The notes under the pieces: model-generated
What the model saw: the letters and a program-made list of their open reading frames with translations, nothing else
Databases searched by the model: none
What the model was told of the DNA's origin: nothing
Shown: positions 24,649-34,595 of the stretch, in pieces
Layout of the letters: every line of letters starts with the position of its first letter
Numbering within the stretch: the stretch's first letter is position 1
Assembly (NCBI GenBank): GCA_041392475.1
Contig: JAWKLZ010000001.1
Span: forward strand, 868,001-932,000
DNA length: 64,000 bases
Direction: 5' to 3'
Origin: Chitinophagales bacterium
GTDB taxonomy: Bacteria; Bacteroidota; Bacteroidia; Chitinophagales; UBA2359
Translations under genes and position numbers: made by a program

Positions 24649-26256
24649 ATGAAAGAAATGTACGACATAGATGATTTCATCAAACACAAAGTGCAAGGAC
24701 ACGTCTCAGATGTGCCTCCGCATATATGGGATAATATTCAGCGAAAACGCTCTTATCCTTACACCCTTCTGAATTTTTTCCGTGTCAGATGGCGTTCTGC
24801 CAGTTTTGTTATTGCACTATTGGGATTACTGTGGATGTTGGTGTACCAACAACAGAGCAACACACAATTGGCAATTCATACAAATGATAAAGCTATGGAT
24901 GTCAGTAATTTGATTGACAGTCATAAGCAAGCATTTGATTCCAATGATTTGAAACAAATGCCGATAGAAAACAGTGGTTATTCTCCAACTGCTATGAATT
25001 ATGACCAGAATAATAAAGAAAGCATCAGTTTTGTCCCATTCAAAAATGAATACCAATGGAGCAATTCCTCAACAAACATGGTGCATAATTTGACTACAAC
25101 GAATACACGTATCAGCTCCTTCAATGCTGCAAAAAATACTTTTGCAGATACTAATAAGAACAATACTTCACATATTGTAAACAATAAACTCCAAAATAAT
25201 TCAAAACAAAATTCAATCACTACAAACAGGACGCAACATAAGAATAACAATAGTTTAATGAATCTCGACAACGAATGGGTGCAATCTGCTTACTCAACAG
25301 ATGGTAATAAAAAAGTGAGCTATCCTTATGGCCCTCCTATTAAATATTACCAAGCTATTCCTGACTATGATTACAGCCGTTTGAGTGTAGAAGATTTACC
25401 GCAGATATTGGAAGCTATTCCTTTGAAGGAAAATATTTTGCATATTAAAGATGCCAATGAAGATGGAGGCGAGATTGGAGAAGAAATCATTACAGAAAAT
25501 TTGATGAACGAGCGAATTGCAGGGGAAGAACTATTGAAGGAAAAAGAAATTAAAAAAGAGATGCCAAGAAAGCCCAAGAAGAAAAAGAAAAAGTGGCTAT
25601 GGCTAGATTTAGTGGCAGCTCCAAATTATGTGGTTAAGAATTTGACCAGCTACGAATCGACTCAAGAATCCAACGAATACGTAAATGCCAGATTGAGGTC
25701 AGAACAAGCCAAATTTGGTTATACGCTTGGAATGAGGGCTTCTTTCCGTTTACACGATGTATCAGAAATTCGCACAGGCATATTGTATTCTAAGATTACC
25801 GAAAAATTTGAGTACCAACGTCCTCCAGAGATTGATCCTATAACAGGGAAAGAAACAACTTTTGCTTTGGAAACGAATAAGAATAAATACGAGTTCATAG
25901 ATATTCCAATTTTGATAGGTTATCGGGAAGACCGAAAAGTATTTGACTTCAATGTGAATTTTGGTATCTTATTGAATCTTGCATTTACACAACAAGGACG
26001 GATATTAGATCCTGAAAGTTTGGCTTCTATTGATTTGCGAGGAACAAATGATGCACCGATTTTTAAATCAAGAAGCGGATTGTCTCTTTACAGCAGTATT
26101 GGCTACAATTACAAATTTTCGGATAAAGTACATTTGTTGATTGAACCATCCTTGAAATACGTTGTACGTCCGATTAACCATTGGGAATATCCTGTTAGAC
26201 AGCGATTTCATACGTTTGGACTTACCACAGGTTTGCGGGTAAATATTGGCCGATAA
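24649..26256 (+). CDS. Inner-membrane-anchored protein with outer-membrane beta-barrel-like domain, sigma partner
   Basis: This 535-residue protein begins with a cytoplasmic segment (DIDDFIKHKVQGHV, VPPHIWDNI) found in proteins encoded after Bacteroidota ECF sigma factors. A membrane helix follows at about 49-67. Residues 80-300 are a low-complexity Asn/Ser/Thr-rich and then Lys/Glu-rich periplasmic linker, and the last 220 residues look like a small beta-barrel (GYTLGMRASFRLHDVSEIRT, FDFNVNFGILLN, LTTGLRVNIGR). It could sense envelope state and hold the sigma factor; that is inferred from family and position. Confidence 0.75.
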   Translation: MKEMYDIDDFIKHKVQGHVSDVPPHIWDNIQRKRSYPYTLLNFFRVRWRSASFVIALLGLLWMLVYQQQSNTQLAIHTNDKAMDVSNLIDSHKQAFDSNDLKQMPIENSGYSPTAMNYDQNNKESISFVPFKNEYQWSNSSTNMVHNLTTTNTRISSFNAAKNTFADTNKNNTSHIVNNKLQNNSKQNSITTNRTQHKNNNSLMNLDNEWVQSAYSTDGNKKVSYPYGPPIKYYQAIPDYDYSRLSVEDLPQILEAIPLKENILHIKDANEDGGEIGEEIITENLMNERIAGEELLKEKEIKKEMPRKPKKKKKKWLWLDLVAAPNYVVKNLTSYESTQESNEYVNARLRSEQAKFGYTLGMRASFRLHDVSEIRTGILYSKITEKFEYQRPPEIDPITGKETTFALETNKNKYEFIDIPILIGYREDRKVFDFNVNFGILLNLAFTQQGRILDPESLASIDLRGTNDAPIFKSRSGLSLYSSIGYNYKFSDKVHLLIEPSLKYVVRPINHWEYPVRQRFHTFGLTTGLRVNIGR

Positions 26257-26314
26257 GCAATGAACTTAAATTAAAAAACCGCTTCTTAATGAAGCAGTTC
26301 AGAATTTTATATTT

Positions 26315-26356
26315 CAAAAAAGCCATCGAATACAAAAGATTCGATGGCTTTTTTTA
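26315..26356. terminator. Bidirectional terminator
   Basis: A perfect 10-bp stem AGCCATCGAA/TTCGATGGCT with a 9-base loop is flanked by an A-run on the left and a T-run on the right. It can end the sigma operon (plus) and the astacin operon (minus). Confidence 0.9.
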
Positions 26357-26394
26357 TCTGCAAGGTTTGTAAATTGAAAGTCTGCACTTCAAAA

Positions 26395-26913
26395 TTAACC
26401 ACGCCAGTCATCATCAGTGCCTACAAAAGTCCAGCGATTGTCACGCATATTGAAGTAAAACATTTTTTCGGGTAAGCGATTGATTTTCACCAAAACTGTT
26501 CCTAAAACTTCATCATAGTTAGCGTGACGAATGGTAAAATCTTCAATTTTATCAATATCAAAATTCAAAAAAGACTTCAAACCATACTGCGTACTGTATT
26601 CAGCGGCTTCTGCAATTTTGCCTGATTGCATCAATTGAAGGAAAAAACGAACGTGTTTTTGAAAGGCATCTTCCTCCTTATTCTTTTTTCTTTTTTTCTT
26701 GGTCACAGATTTGCTTGAAGCTGCATTATCTTCACATTGAACAATCAGTTTGCAGCCTTCTAAGCCCAAAGTGATGCAGTCAAATTCATATTCTTCAATA
26801 CAAAAATCATTCACTTCCAGTTGGGTTATATTCGTTCTTTGCTGACAAGAGGTCATAAACCAACCGCAAAACATGAGCTGAAGAAGTAATGAATGTTTGA
26901 TATTTATTGTCAT
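26395..26913 (-). CDS. Hypothetical lipoprotein, possibly NTF2-like
   Basis: This 172-residue protein has a signal peptide with lipobox WFMTSCQQ. A Lys-rich stretch (KKKRKKNKEED, about residues 73-85) separates a small N-terminal part from a C-terminal domain (HVRFFLQLMQSGKIAEAAEY to WTFVGTDDDW) whose layout resembles NTF2-like or DUF4878 lipoproteins. No catalytic residues are evident. It starts 12 bp after the L,D-transpeptidase gene and is the last gene of that operon. The fold call is tentative. Confidence 0.65.
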   Translation of the reverse strand: MTINIKHSLLLQLMFCGWFMTSCQQRTNITQLEVNDFCIEEYEFDCITLGLEGCKLIVQCEDNAASSKSVTKKKRKKNKEEDAFQKHVRFFLQLMQSGKIAEAAEYSTQYGLKSFLNFDIDKIEDFTIRHANYDEVLGTVLVKINRLPEKMFYFNMRDNRWTFVGTDDDWRG

Positions 26914-26925
26914 TTCAATTTTTCT

Positions 26926-27702
26926 TTACAATTGTGGATGTACCAAATATTCACCCAAAGCATCTATTTCAATTTGAGGAAGTTGTTTGTGGATTTCAAA
27001 ATAATCATAGGCTTGCTTTAGGCTACTCCAAAGCTGTAAATTGCTGGGTTCATCTGCATATAGATGCTGTAAAATAGAATATTTGAAGTCGGAAAGCCTT
27101 GAAGGAAAAATATGGACTGGCAATTCACTCATTCCACCGTATTGCACTTGTGCTGCCAGCCAATATACTTCTTTTATAATAGGGTCTGTGATAGATACAC
27201 AGCCCAAAGAAGCGCAATGTCCATGAATGTATATATCACCTCCTAAATTGCTATATGGACTTTGAATGCGGTCTGCATCATTCGGATAGTCGATTTTCAT
27301 GGAGAGGTAATAATTGCTGCTGGGATTGAAGCGAGAAATGTGGTAAAAACCTTCGGGAACTTGTTGGTCTCCTTGTTTTCTTTTGGGACCCAAATCCCCT
27401 GACATCGCACATACATCATAAGATTTGACCATGGTCATTGGACTATCTACTTCATTTGCAGCCCATAACTCGATAATGTGTTCACTTTTGAACACACGCA
27501 TGAAAAGAGTTTTTGGCGGATACTCCAACCCTTTAGCATCAAAAATCTTTTGCAGAGTAGCATCTTTTTCGCTTTGAGCGGCACGCACACGAGGGTACTG
27601 CAACTGTGTCTGCAAAAAACTGGGAGCTAATAGGCGGCTTGTATCTGCCAACACAACCAATAGCGTGAGCAAGCAGTAAATGATAGGCTTCCATTTTTTC
27701 AT
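26926..27702 (-). CDS. L,D-transpeptidase family protein (YkuD domain)
   Basis: The protein has about 258 residues with an N-terminal membrane or signal segment and a YkuD domain at about 80-215. The catalytic motif IYIHGHCASLGCVSIT contains the His and the nucleophilic Cys. Such enzymes form 3-3 crosslinks in peptidoglycan or attach proteins to it, or are related murein hydrolases. The Bacteroidota-type lead-in SYDVCAMSGDLGPKRKQGD is present. I chose the internal ATG at 27702 (MKKWKPIIY) because it gives a regular signal sequence. It lies 56 bp after the astacin gene and 12 bp before the lipoprotein gene. Confidence 0.88.
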   Translation of the reverse strand: MKKWKPIIYCLLTLLVVLADTSRLLAPSFLQTQLQYPRVRAAQSEKDATLQKIFDAKGLEYPPKTLFMRVFKSEHIIELWAANEVDSPMTMVKSYDVCAMSGDLGPKRKQGDQQVPEGFYHISRFNPSSNYYLSMKIDYPNDADRIQSPYSNLGGDIYIHGHCASLGCVSITDPIIKEVYWLAAQVQYGGMSELPVHIFPSRLSDFKYSILQHLYADEPSNLQLWSSLKQAYDYFEIHKQLPQIEIDALGEYLVHPQL

Positions 27703-27758
27703 GCCCCAAATATAATATATTTTTTGCAAGATGTGTTAGTGTCCATTTTTTGGATTTC

Positions 27759-29051
27759 TCAATGCTCTTGCAAGTAGGCCACATAATTGCCTCTATCATT
27801 GTTACTTGCTTTCATGGCCAAGTAGTATTTTTTGTCGCTGTCCACATAAATTTTTCCTTGACCTGTCCCGTTCCGATTGTAGGTGTAATTCCATCCCCAA
27901 AAAGATTTGTAAAAAGTAGTTTGGGCATTGATAGAATAAGTGTACCAACCTGGTTCGAGAAACACAAACTCAATGGTTTTTTGTTTGCTGGAAAGTGAAA
28001 GATCCATTTGCGTATTTGCCCCTCCAATGCTTAGTTGAATTATTTCAGAGCATTGATTGTCCCCCAAAGCATTGGTGACAGCTACGACAATGTTTCGGTC
28101 GGGGGGTGTTATTGGAGGTTTTGGTTTAGTTGTTGGTTTTGGTTTGGTGACGGGAGGATTAGGATTTGTAGTGGGCTTTGTGACAGGTGGAGAGTTGCCG
28201 CAACCAATTGCATTGCTGTATAAATATTTGATGCCTTGCAAATCACCGCTGCTTAATTGATTTCTTTGGCCCATTGAACTTGGACATGTTCCTCCTTGAC
28301 AGCTAATGGTTTCTCCTCCAGTATAGCTAAATGCCCACGCAGGGTAGTGCATGATAGAGTAGTAATCATAGGCTCCAATATCAATGCCCATAGAAACGTG
28401 TTTTTCGAAATTTTGCTGCTGAGTAGGATCAATATTGTTCCAATTGACGGTAATATAATTGTCTCTATCAGAGCGGGATTGCTCGTGAAACAATCCTACG
28501 GCGTGACAAATTTCGTGGACAATCGCTCCAAAATCACAGTTACCGATATTGATTTCTTGCATTCCTCCTTGCCGCCCAACATAAGACCAACAACCTAAAT
28601 TGTAGCGTACAAACTGTACATAATCCCGTTCTCCACCTCGAGGCACCATACAAATGTTGGTGTTGTTGGAGAGGTACTCAATTGCTTTCAAAATCGTGTT
28701 TCTTTCGGGGTGATTGTTTTGAATGGTATAAGGAATGATTCCTTCATCCCATCGGTAATTGTTGGAGGCTATGGCAACTGCACCTTGTATCAAGTTGTTG
28801 ATGGGAGAAGTTTGATTGATGGCAATATCCCCTTCTAAAAAAGCTCTTCCTTCGTCTATTTCAACAGTTACGGTTTGCGCTATTTTGTGAAAAGGCAATA
28901 TGGTTGAAATGCGTTTTAGCTGATTTTGGGTTCTACGGTTTTTGAGGTCGGTTTTGTAGCGTTCTTGTGCATAAGTATTTGTTGAGAATGTTAGAAATGT
29001 GAGTATGAGGAGCATACCAATTGCGCCGAGTTTAAAAAATTGGTATAACAT
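27759..29051 (-). CDS. Secreted astacin-family zinc metalloprotease
   Basis: This 430-residue protein has a signal peptide (cleavage near NTYAQE). The astacin catalytic domain is at about 95-290 with the zinc motif HEICHAVGLFHEQSRSD and the Met-turn SIMHYPAWAF. A Pro/Thr/Lys-rich linker (about 300-330) leads to a C-terminal beta domain. It should be an extracellular or periplasmic protease. It has no T9SS sorting domain at its end. It is the first gene of a three-gene operon with an L,D-transpeptidase and a lipoprotein. Confidence 0.92.
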   Translation of the reverse strand: MLYQFFKLGAIGMLLILTFLTFSTNTYAQERYKTDLKNRRTQNQLKRISTILPFHKIAQTVTVEIDEGRAFLEGDIAINQTSPINNLIQGAVAIASNNYRWDEGIIPYTIQNNHPERNTILKAIEYLSNNTNICMVPRGGERDYVQFVRYNLGCWSYVGRQGGMQEINIGNCDFGAIVHEICHAVGLFHEQSRSDRDNYITVNWNNIDPTQQQNFEKHVSMGIDIGAYDYYSIMHYPAWAFSYTGGETISCQGGTCPSSMGQRNQLSSGDLQGIKYLYSNAIGCGNSPPVTKPTTNPNPPVTKPKPTTKPKPPITPPDRNIVVAVTNALGDNQCSEIIQLSIGGANTQMDLSLSSKQKTIEFVFLEPGWYTYSINAQTTFYKSFWGWNYTYNRNGTGQGKIYVDSDKKYYLAMKASNNDRGNYVAYLQEH

Positions 29052-29575
29052 AATAATGCGTTTTTTAGGATGAATCTAAATCTACTTTTATTATTCAGTT
29101 TTAGACGGTTAAATAAAAGAAGGGATTAACGAACTTGTTAGAAAAATGCAAAAAAAAATAAAAAAAAATTGTTTTTTTGTCCAAAACCCATCCTTCAATT
29201 CGTCTAATAGGATATACCAATCTAAAAAAAGAGGTTTTAAGGTTTAATTTTTACTATGGCGGTCGTTCTATGTAGAGGCATAAGCGACCGTTTTTTTTTA
29301 GTAGAAAAATTAAGGCTTTTGACGTTTTCTTTTGAGAAAACACTGATTTTCAATCTCTCCCATATTTTAAGAATAAACTTCAAAAGTGTCCACACACCCA
29401 AATCTTCAATGAATCTAAATAGTAACTTATTTTTGTGCGTAACTATCTCAATTTAATTGTGTTAATAACACCAATAACCAGCCTTAACTAACTAATTGCG
29501 TCACTAACTTTTCCTTCTCCCTTCAATAACTTAACTTCGCAATTGTTGTCAATTTCAAAAAACGGGCATTTCAAA
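29052..29575. other. AT-rich divergent region with poly-A tracts and a free-standing terminator
   Basis: This 524-bp region lies between the divergent astacin and T9SS-cargo genes. It contains long A-runs at about 29145-29172 and a plus-strand terminator at 29256-29299 that has no plus-strand gene before it. A small terminated transcript may therefore arise here. A 66-codon plus frame that begins inside the terminator stem is not called. Confidence 0.5.
29256..29299 (+). terminator. Free-standing terminator
   Basis: The stem CGGTCG/CGACCG, extended internally by TATG/CATA, is followed by ten T residues on the plus strand. No coding gene lies upstream on this strand for 3 kb, so it may end a small RNA or leader starting near 29150-29220. 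Confidence 0.7.
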
Positions 29576-31006
29576 ATGAAATATTTATTCTACTCATTCT
29601 CTGTATTTTTCCTAATGAATATTATTCATTCACTCAAGGCTCAAACAGTTCCTTTTGAACTGGTTTTTGGAGATTCCAATATCAATGAGAAAGGCATTGC
29701 TTCCCTTCAGTTGCCCGATGGTTCTATTCTGATGGTCGGTAATACAGATGCAACAGAAAACGGAAACAGTGAGATTTCACTCACTAAATTTAGTGCTGAA
29801 GGGCAATTTATTTGGAGTGAAACCTATGGAACTCCCAACCATGACTATGCTAACAATGCGGTGATAACTCAAGACGGAAAGATTGCAATAGTTGCAGAGA
29901 GTCACACGATTGTAGGAGGGAATGCAGATGGAATGGTTTTGTTAGTGGATATGGATGGAAGTGAAATTTGGTTGAATTTTTTTGGAGAGGAGCATCTTAA
30001 TGAATCTTTTTATAGCATTGACAAAACGAATGACAATGGTGTGATTATCTGTGGATTTATTACAGGAGAAGGTTTTGGAAACGATCATTTTGTGGCTAAA
30101 ATCAGTCAAAACGGAGAGATGGTATGGTCAAAATCGTATGGTTCTCAAAAAAATGAAATCGGAGTCTCCATCAAAGAAACTTTGAACGGAGACTTTATCT
30201 TTGTGGGCGACAAACAGCAAGAAAATAATGCCTATGGCATTGAGGCTTTTAGATTGGATAAAAATGGCGATATTATCTGGCAATTAGACATTAATGGTTT
30301 TGAAAATGGGGGCTGCAAAAATATGCTTATTGACAGCAGAGGTGATTGTGTCATTGTGGGAGAAGCTGTTCCTAAAAAGAATGAAGGTTTTGATATATTG
30401 TTGGTCAAAATTGATGCACAGGGTGGCTTGATTTGGGAGAAATTCATTGACGGCACTGAAAAAGGGGATGCGGGTTTTGACTTGATGGAGCTTGATGCGG
30501 GAGGATACATGGTTGCAGGGTATGGCTTTAATGCTGAAACACAGCAAACCGATGTAGTGGTAAGTCAGGTAAACATAGAAGGCGAAAATGTTGAAATACA
30601 ATATTTTGGAGGCTTGGGATTTGATATTGGATACGATATCATTCCGTCTATTGAAGGTGGATATTATGTAACTGGGTCGAGCTATTCAGAAACTGACAAC
30701 CAATATTTTTTAGTACACAATTATCCCCTCAGTGTGGGTATTGAAGATAAGGGCATTTCTGGTTTGAGTTGGACTGTTTACCCAAATCCACTTTCGGACG
30801 CTACTACCTTGCTACAATTGGATGCTGCTTTTCCGTTGGAGAAAGTAGTTGTATCTGTTTTTGATTCAAAAGGCATTCTTGTGTTTAATCACTTTTACAA
30901 TAACCTGCAAAATATACTGTTACCAGCGGAATTAAACTCTGGAACATACATTTTGCAGCTGGCTATCAAAAACGATACATTTTACAAAAAAATCATTGTG
31001 AGGTAA
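29576..31006 (+). CDS. Secreted repeat protein with T9SS sorting domain
   Basis: This 476-residue protein has a signal peptide ending in SLKAQT. Residues about 25-390 consist of roughly 50-residue beta-propeller-like repeats of the form G-x-G-x-D-x-x-V-x-K-x-x-x-x-G-x-x-x-W-x-x-x-x-G (for example GEMVWSKSYGSQKNEIGVS). The final 80 residues (WTVYPNPLSDATTL to YKKIIVR) are a type A sorting domain for T9SS. It should be surface-attached or released. I chose the ATG at 29576 because the 11 upstream codons precede a normal signal peptide. The function of the propeller is unknown. Confidence 0.85.
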   Translation: MKYLFYSFSVFFLMNIIHSLKAQTVPFELVFGDSNINEKGIASLQLPDGSILMVGNTDATENGNSEISLTKFSAEGQFIWSETYGTPNHDYANNAVITQDGKIAIVAESHTIVGGNADGMVLLVDMDGSEIWLNFFGEEHLNESFYSIDKTNDNGVIICGFITGEGFGNDHFVAKISQNGEMVWSKSYGSQKNEIGVSIKETLNGDFIFVGDKQQENNAYGIEAFRLDKNGDIIWQLDINGFENGGCKNMLIDSRGDCVIVGEAVPKKNEGFDILLVKIDAQGGLIWEKFIDGTEKGDAGFDLMELDAGGYMVAGYGFNAETQQTDVVVSQVNIEGENVEIQYFGGLGFDIGYDIIPSIEGGYYVTGSSYSETDNQYFLVHNYPLSVGIEDKGISGLSWTVYPNPLSDATTLLQLDAAFPLEKVVVSVFDSKGILVFNHFYNNLQNILLPAELNSGTYILQLAIKNDTFYKKIIVR

Positions 31007-31090
31007 TTTTCCCATTGAAGTTTTGATTACAAACTTGAATTTGTATTTTGGGAATTCTTTTTATCATTCAATATCAATAGTAATTCCTCG

Positions 31091-32806
31091 ATGCCTTTAA
31101 AACACGAAATAGATGAACAAGGAGAATACAACTTTGTGATTCCTAATATTGAAGATTGGCCTATTTACAGAGTTGGCGAAACCAAAGCGGAATTTTTAGA
31201 AGATTTGATTGCCCGCAGCAAAGAAAAAATACGTGAGTTGGCGGGCAGTCCTCGGAAACTACATGATATTTTGGCTCGTACAAGGTACTTGGAGCAAATT
31301 CGCATACAAGAAGAACCGTGGCGGGTGGATCCAAAAGATGATTGGAGATTTTGGCACAAAAAAGTGAAGAAAGTATTGCTGAAAAGTGTGACAGAACACA
31401 ATTACGAAAAGGGACTTAGTCCAGATGAAGAGGCTATTTTTGACACCATCATTAGACGATATGCAGACGAAATAGTTGGAACTTTTCGCCCTCCTACCTA
31501 TCGTTTTGCGAGTAAAGTATTGCCACGTTTTTTATCTCGTTTGCTCAATGCTTTTTCTTCCCGCAAGTTTTGGAAAGTAGATTACCGCCTCAAAGATCGC
31601 CTCAAAATCACTGGCCCTCTCGAATTGATTCGGGAGTTGTCATTGAAGGGAACATTGGTCGTTGTGCCTACTCATTTTAGCAATTTAGACTCGATTTTGG
31701 TTGGCTGGTCTTTACACACGATTGGTTTACCTGCCTTTTTGTATGGTGCAGGATTGAATTTGTTTAACAGTCGAATATTTGGGTACTTTATGAGCCGCTT
31801 GGGAGCTTATCGTTTGGACAGGCGAAAAAAGAACCCTCTGTATATGGAAATACTCAAGATGTATTCACAAATTGTGACTGAACGAGGCTGTCACAGTTTG
31901 TTTTTTCCAGGAGGAACTCGTTCACGATCTGGTTCTATTGAAACCCGTTTGAAGTTGGGCTTGCTTGGAACGATTGTGGAGGCGCAAAGAGTCAATTTTG
32001 TGGACCCTCCTCCAAAATATGGAAATTTGACCCCAAAGCGTGGCAATAAAATTTTTATTCTACCACTTGTCTTAAATTACCATTTTGTGCTGGAAGCCAA
32101 ACGATTGATTGAACAACATTTGAAACAAAGTGGTAAGGAAAAATACTATATTGACAAAGATGTGTTCCCAAGTGGCATAAAGGCACATAAGTTTTTGACG
32201 AGTATGATTGGCGAACGTTCCGAAATTCTTCTTTCTTTTGGTAAACCCATTGATATTTTTGGACACCCAGTTGATGCCGAGGGCAATAGTTTAGACAACA
32301 ATGGAAAACCTATTGACATCAGCAACTATTTTGTATCGAATGGAAAAATGAGTGAGGACAAGCAGCGTGACGAAGAATATACCCGCTTGCTAGGAGAACA
32401 CATTTTGAAGCAATTTTATCGCTACAATGTGGTTATTTCCAGTGATTTAATTGCTTTTATTGCATTTGAAATTTTGAAAAAGAGGAATCCTAAGCTTGAT
32501 ATTTATGGCTTGATGCGTTTGCCAGAAGAAGAGCGAGTAATTGACTACGAGGAGTTTGTTGCAATGGTCAAAAAAATCAGAACTGAGTTGAATCTGAGGG
32601 CAAAACAGGGTGAACTTCAAATTGCAGATCATTTGAATACCGATATACATCGCCTTATCAATCACGGATTGAGCAATATTGGATTGTATCACACTGAGCG
32701 TCCTGTACGAAAAAACGAAGCTGGGGATATATCAAGTGACAACATGAACTTGCTTTATTATTACCACAACCGCTTGTTGGGGTATGAGCTGGAGAAGTTG
32801 ATTTGA
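31091..32806 (+). CDS. PlsB-like glycerol-phosphate acyltransferase
   Basis: This 571-residue protein contains an acyltransferase domain at about 185-390 with the HxxxxD catalytic motif in THFSNLDS and the substrate loop FFPGGTRSRSG. It transfers acyl groups to a glycerol-phosphate type acceptor in phospholipid synthesis at the membrane. The long N-terminal and C-terminal helical regions are larger than in PlsC and closer to the PlsB type. It stands alone between a plus-strand T9SS gene and a minus-strand operon. The exact acceptor and donor cannot be told from sequence. Confidence 0.85.
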   Translation: MPLKHEIDEQGEYNFVIPNIEDWPIYRVGETKAEFLEDLIARSKEKIRELAGSPRKLHDILARTRYLEQIRIQEEPWRVDPKDDWRFWHKKVKKVLLKSVTEHNYEKGLSPDEEAIFDTIIRRYADEIVGTFRPPTYRFASKVLPRFLSRLLNAFSSRKFWKVDYRLKDRLKITGPLELIRELSLKGTLVVVPTHFSNLDSILVGWSLHTIGLPAFLYGAGLNLFNSRIFGYFMSRLGAYRLDRRKKNPLYMEILKMYSQIVTERGCHSLFFPGGTRSRSGSIETRLKLGLLGTIVEAQRVNFVDPPPKYGNLTPKRGNKIFILPLVLNYHFVLEAKRLIEQHLKQSGKEKYYIDKDVFPSGIKAHKFLTSMIGERSEILLSFGKPIDIFGHPVDAEGNSLDNNGKPIDISNYFVSNGKMSEDKQRDEEYTRLLGEHILKQFYRYNVVISSDLIAFIAFEILKKRNPKLDIYGLMRLPEEERVIDYEEFVAMVKKIRTELNLRAKQGELQIADHLNTDIHRLINHGLSNIGLYHTERPVRKNEAGDISSDNMNLLYYYHNRLLGYELEKLI

Positions 32807-32896
32807 AGGGTAATGCTAAATGGTGAAGAGTTGGGCAATTCTATAATGCAATATGCTTGTTTCCAAAGTATTGTTTGAATTTGATTTGGGTTTGCC

Positions 32897-33481
32897 TTAT
32901 TCCCTCTCCCTATAAAAAATCAACTCCCCTTCAATCTTGAACGCATCAGGTTTCATCCACATCACCTTCTGCTCATTTTCAATAACATAACGTTTATTGA
33001 CATCATATTGTAGCTTCTCAGTCGTATCATAAATCGGATTGCGGCTAAGATTGGTCACTTCAATAAAGCTCGGCGTAACAGCATCTTTACCAAAAGTGAT
33101 GTCTATTTTTTGGGTTCGCAAATCGGGATTCATTGCAGTATAATGTACTTGAAGTTGACCAAGACCATTCGCACTACTATCAATTTGGTAGCTGTCTTTC
33201 CATGCAGGTTTGTTGATATCAGAATTGACAAACGGGCGAAATTCAGTTTCCCAATCAATTTCAGACAATGCCTTTTTTTCGAGTTCACCGTTCAGCGATG
33301 CAAATTTGTGGAGGACAATTTGCTGAGATTGAAAACTTTGTATTTGAGACTGAAAAAACTGTTTCAGGCTAAAGTAGTAGTTCGCAGTTGACGCATCTGC
33401 AATCGAAGGATTCTTACTTGAACAAGCAGAAAAAACCATAAAACTCAACCAGTAACTACAAATCAATACATATTTTTTCAT
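32897..33481 (-). CDS. Hypothetical lipoprotein in the CHAT-TIR operon
   Basis: This protein of about 194 residues has a signal peptide with lipobox FMVFSACSS. The mature part is mainly beta with helices (FFQSQIQSFQSQQIVLHKFA). I do not recognise the family. An ATG at 33481 gives a normal signal peptide; starts up to 33505 add only Lys/Met-rich residues. The gene begins 7-31 bp after the trypsin-like protease gene, so it is probably the last gene of that operon and may provide an envelope component to it. Confidence 0.7.
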   Translation of the reverse strand: MKKYVLICSYWLSFMVFSACSSKNPSIADASTANYYFSLKQFFQSQIQSFQSQQIVLHKFASLNGELEKKALSEIDWETEFRPFVNSDINKPAWKDSYQIDSSANGLGQLQVHYTAMNPDLRTQKIDITFGKDAVTPSFIEVTNLSRNPIYDTTEKLQYDVNKRYVIENEQKVMWMKPDAFKIEGELIFYRERE

Positions 33482-33512
33482 TTTTATTCTCATTTTAATT
33501 TTCATTTATTCC

Positions 33513-34595
33513 TCACTCTTCCTGTCGCTTCCAGATTGCTCCATACTTTTCTACCAAAATATCGTCGTAGTAATCTGCTTTTTCAAACAAATTACCAAAT
33601 ACCTTTCTAGCTGTTTCACTTGAAAAATAGCGTTCAGAAATGATGAATGACAAAATAACATCTTGCTGACTCACGCTAAAAACCAAATCTTCGAGGGTAT
33701 AGTTCTCCGTAAGCAAGTATTTGTACAAACTACCGATGTTTTGTCTGGGTAAACGACAAAGATGGGCATCACCAATGATAAAACCTGTATTTTCTGAATA
33801 TGAAAGCCTTACGATAGCACTTCCTTCCTCTATTTCCCATTGATTCGCCCCCCTTCTTGACAAGGCTACATCTTTCCCCAATTCCTTGATAATGTCCTCC
33901 ACTTTTTGAGCAGTTCCAGAAGGCACATAAGCCGTTTCTTCAAAATCCATGCGATTGCCACAATCAGGACAGTAGTTGTCATCAATTTCAGCCCTTTTAG
34001 AAAGATTGAAGCAAGAACTACAGCGCACTACCCTTTCACCATAATGCTGCTGGTAGTCTTTGATGGATTCTACCAGATAATGAGTCGGTAAAGCAAAGCC
34101 CAAATTGCTGCCTCCTTGAATGATAAATGTATTGACCCCTACAATCATACCCGATTTGTTGACCAAAGGTCCACCACTATTGCCAGGATTAATCGCCGCA
34201 TCAATTTGTATATAGTTCACATTGTTATAAAGTCTTGAAGACTTAGAAACAATACCTTGTGTGGCAGTATATTTCAATCCATAAGGATGCCCAATAGCAA
34301 TAATGGCATCCCCTTCCATCAATTCATTTTGAACAGCAATAGCTACACTCGGAATATCTGCAATATAATCAGGCACTTGTATGAATGCCAAATCATACGC
34401 AGGATCTTTGAACAACACAGGCTGAATGGTCTTGGGCACCAATTTTCCTGCAATCATCACATCAATACTTTCCTTGACGACATGGTGATTGGTGACAATC
34501 AGGTTGTATTCTTTTAAGTAAAACCCTGTGCCATTACCATGAGGTGTAGAAATCTGAATAATTACATCTCTAAACTGTTCGATTACATCTTTCAT
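33513..34595 (-). CDS. Cytoplasmic trypsin-like serine protease with zinc ribbon and YbjN-like domain
   Basis: The 360 residues hold a chymotrypsin-fold protease (about 1-180) with catalytic His38 (VTNHHVV), Asp68 (DPAYDLAF) and Ser140 (NPGNSGGPL), as in the HtrA/Deg branch. There is no signal peptide and no PDZ domain. A four-cysteine zinc ribbon follows (CSSC at 192-195, CPDC at 209-212). Residues about 225-355 form a YbjN or type III chaperone-like alpha/beta domain (NQWEIEEGSAIVRLSY, ENYTLEDLVFSVSQQDVIL). The start overlaps the upstream gene by 4 bases (34592-34595), indicating translational coupling. It may be an effector or regulator activated by the CHAT-TIR protein; that is inference. 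Confidence 0.85.
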   Translation of the reverse strand: MKDVIEQFRDVIIQISTPHGNGTGFYLKEYNLIVTNHHVVKESIDVMIAGKLVPKTIQPVLFKDPAYDLAFIQVPDYIADIPSVAIAVQNELMEGDAIIAIGHPYGLKYTATQGIVSKSSRLYNNVNYIQIDAAINPGNSGGPLVNKSGMIVGVNTFIIQGGSNLGFALPTHYLVESIKDYQQHYGERVVRCSSCFNLSKRAEIDDNYCPDCGNRMDFEETAYVPSGTAQKVEDIIKELGKDVALSRRGANQWEIEEGSAIVRLSYSENTGFIIGDAHLCRLPRQNIGSLYKYLLTENYTLEDLVFSVSQQDVILSFIISERYFSSETARKVFGNLFEKADYYDDILVEKYGAIWKRQEE

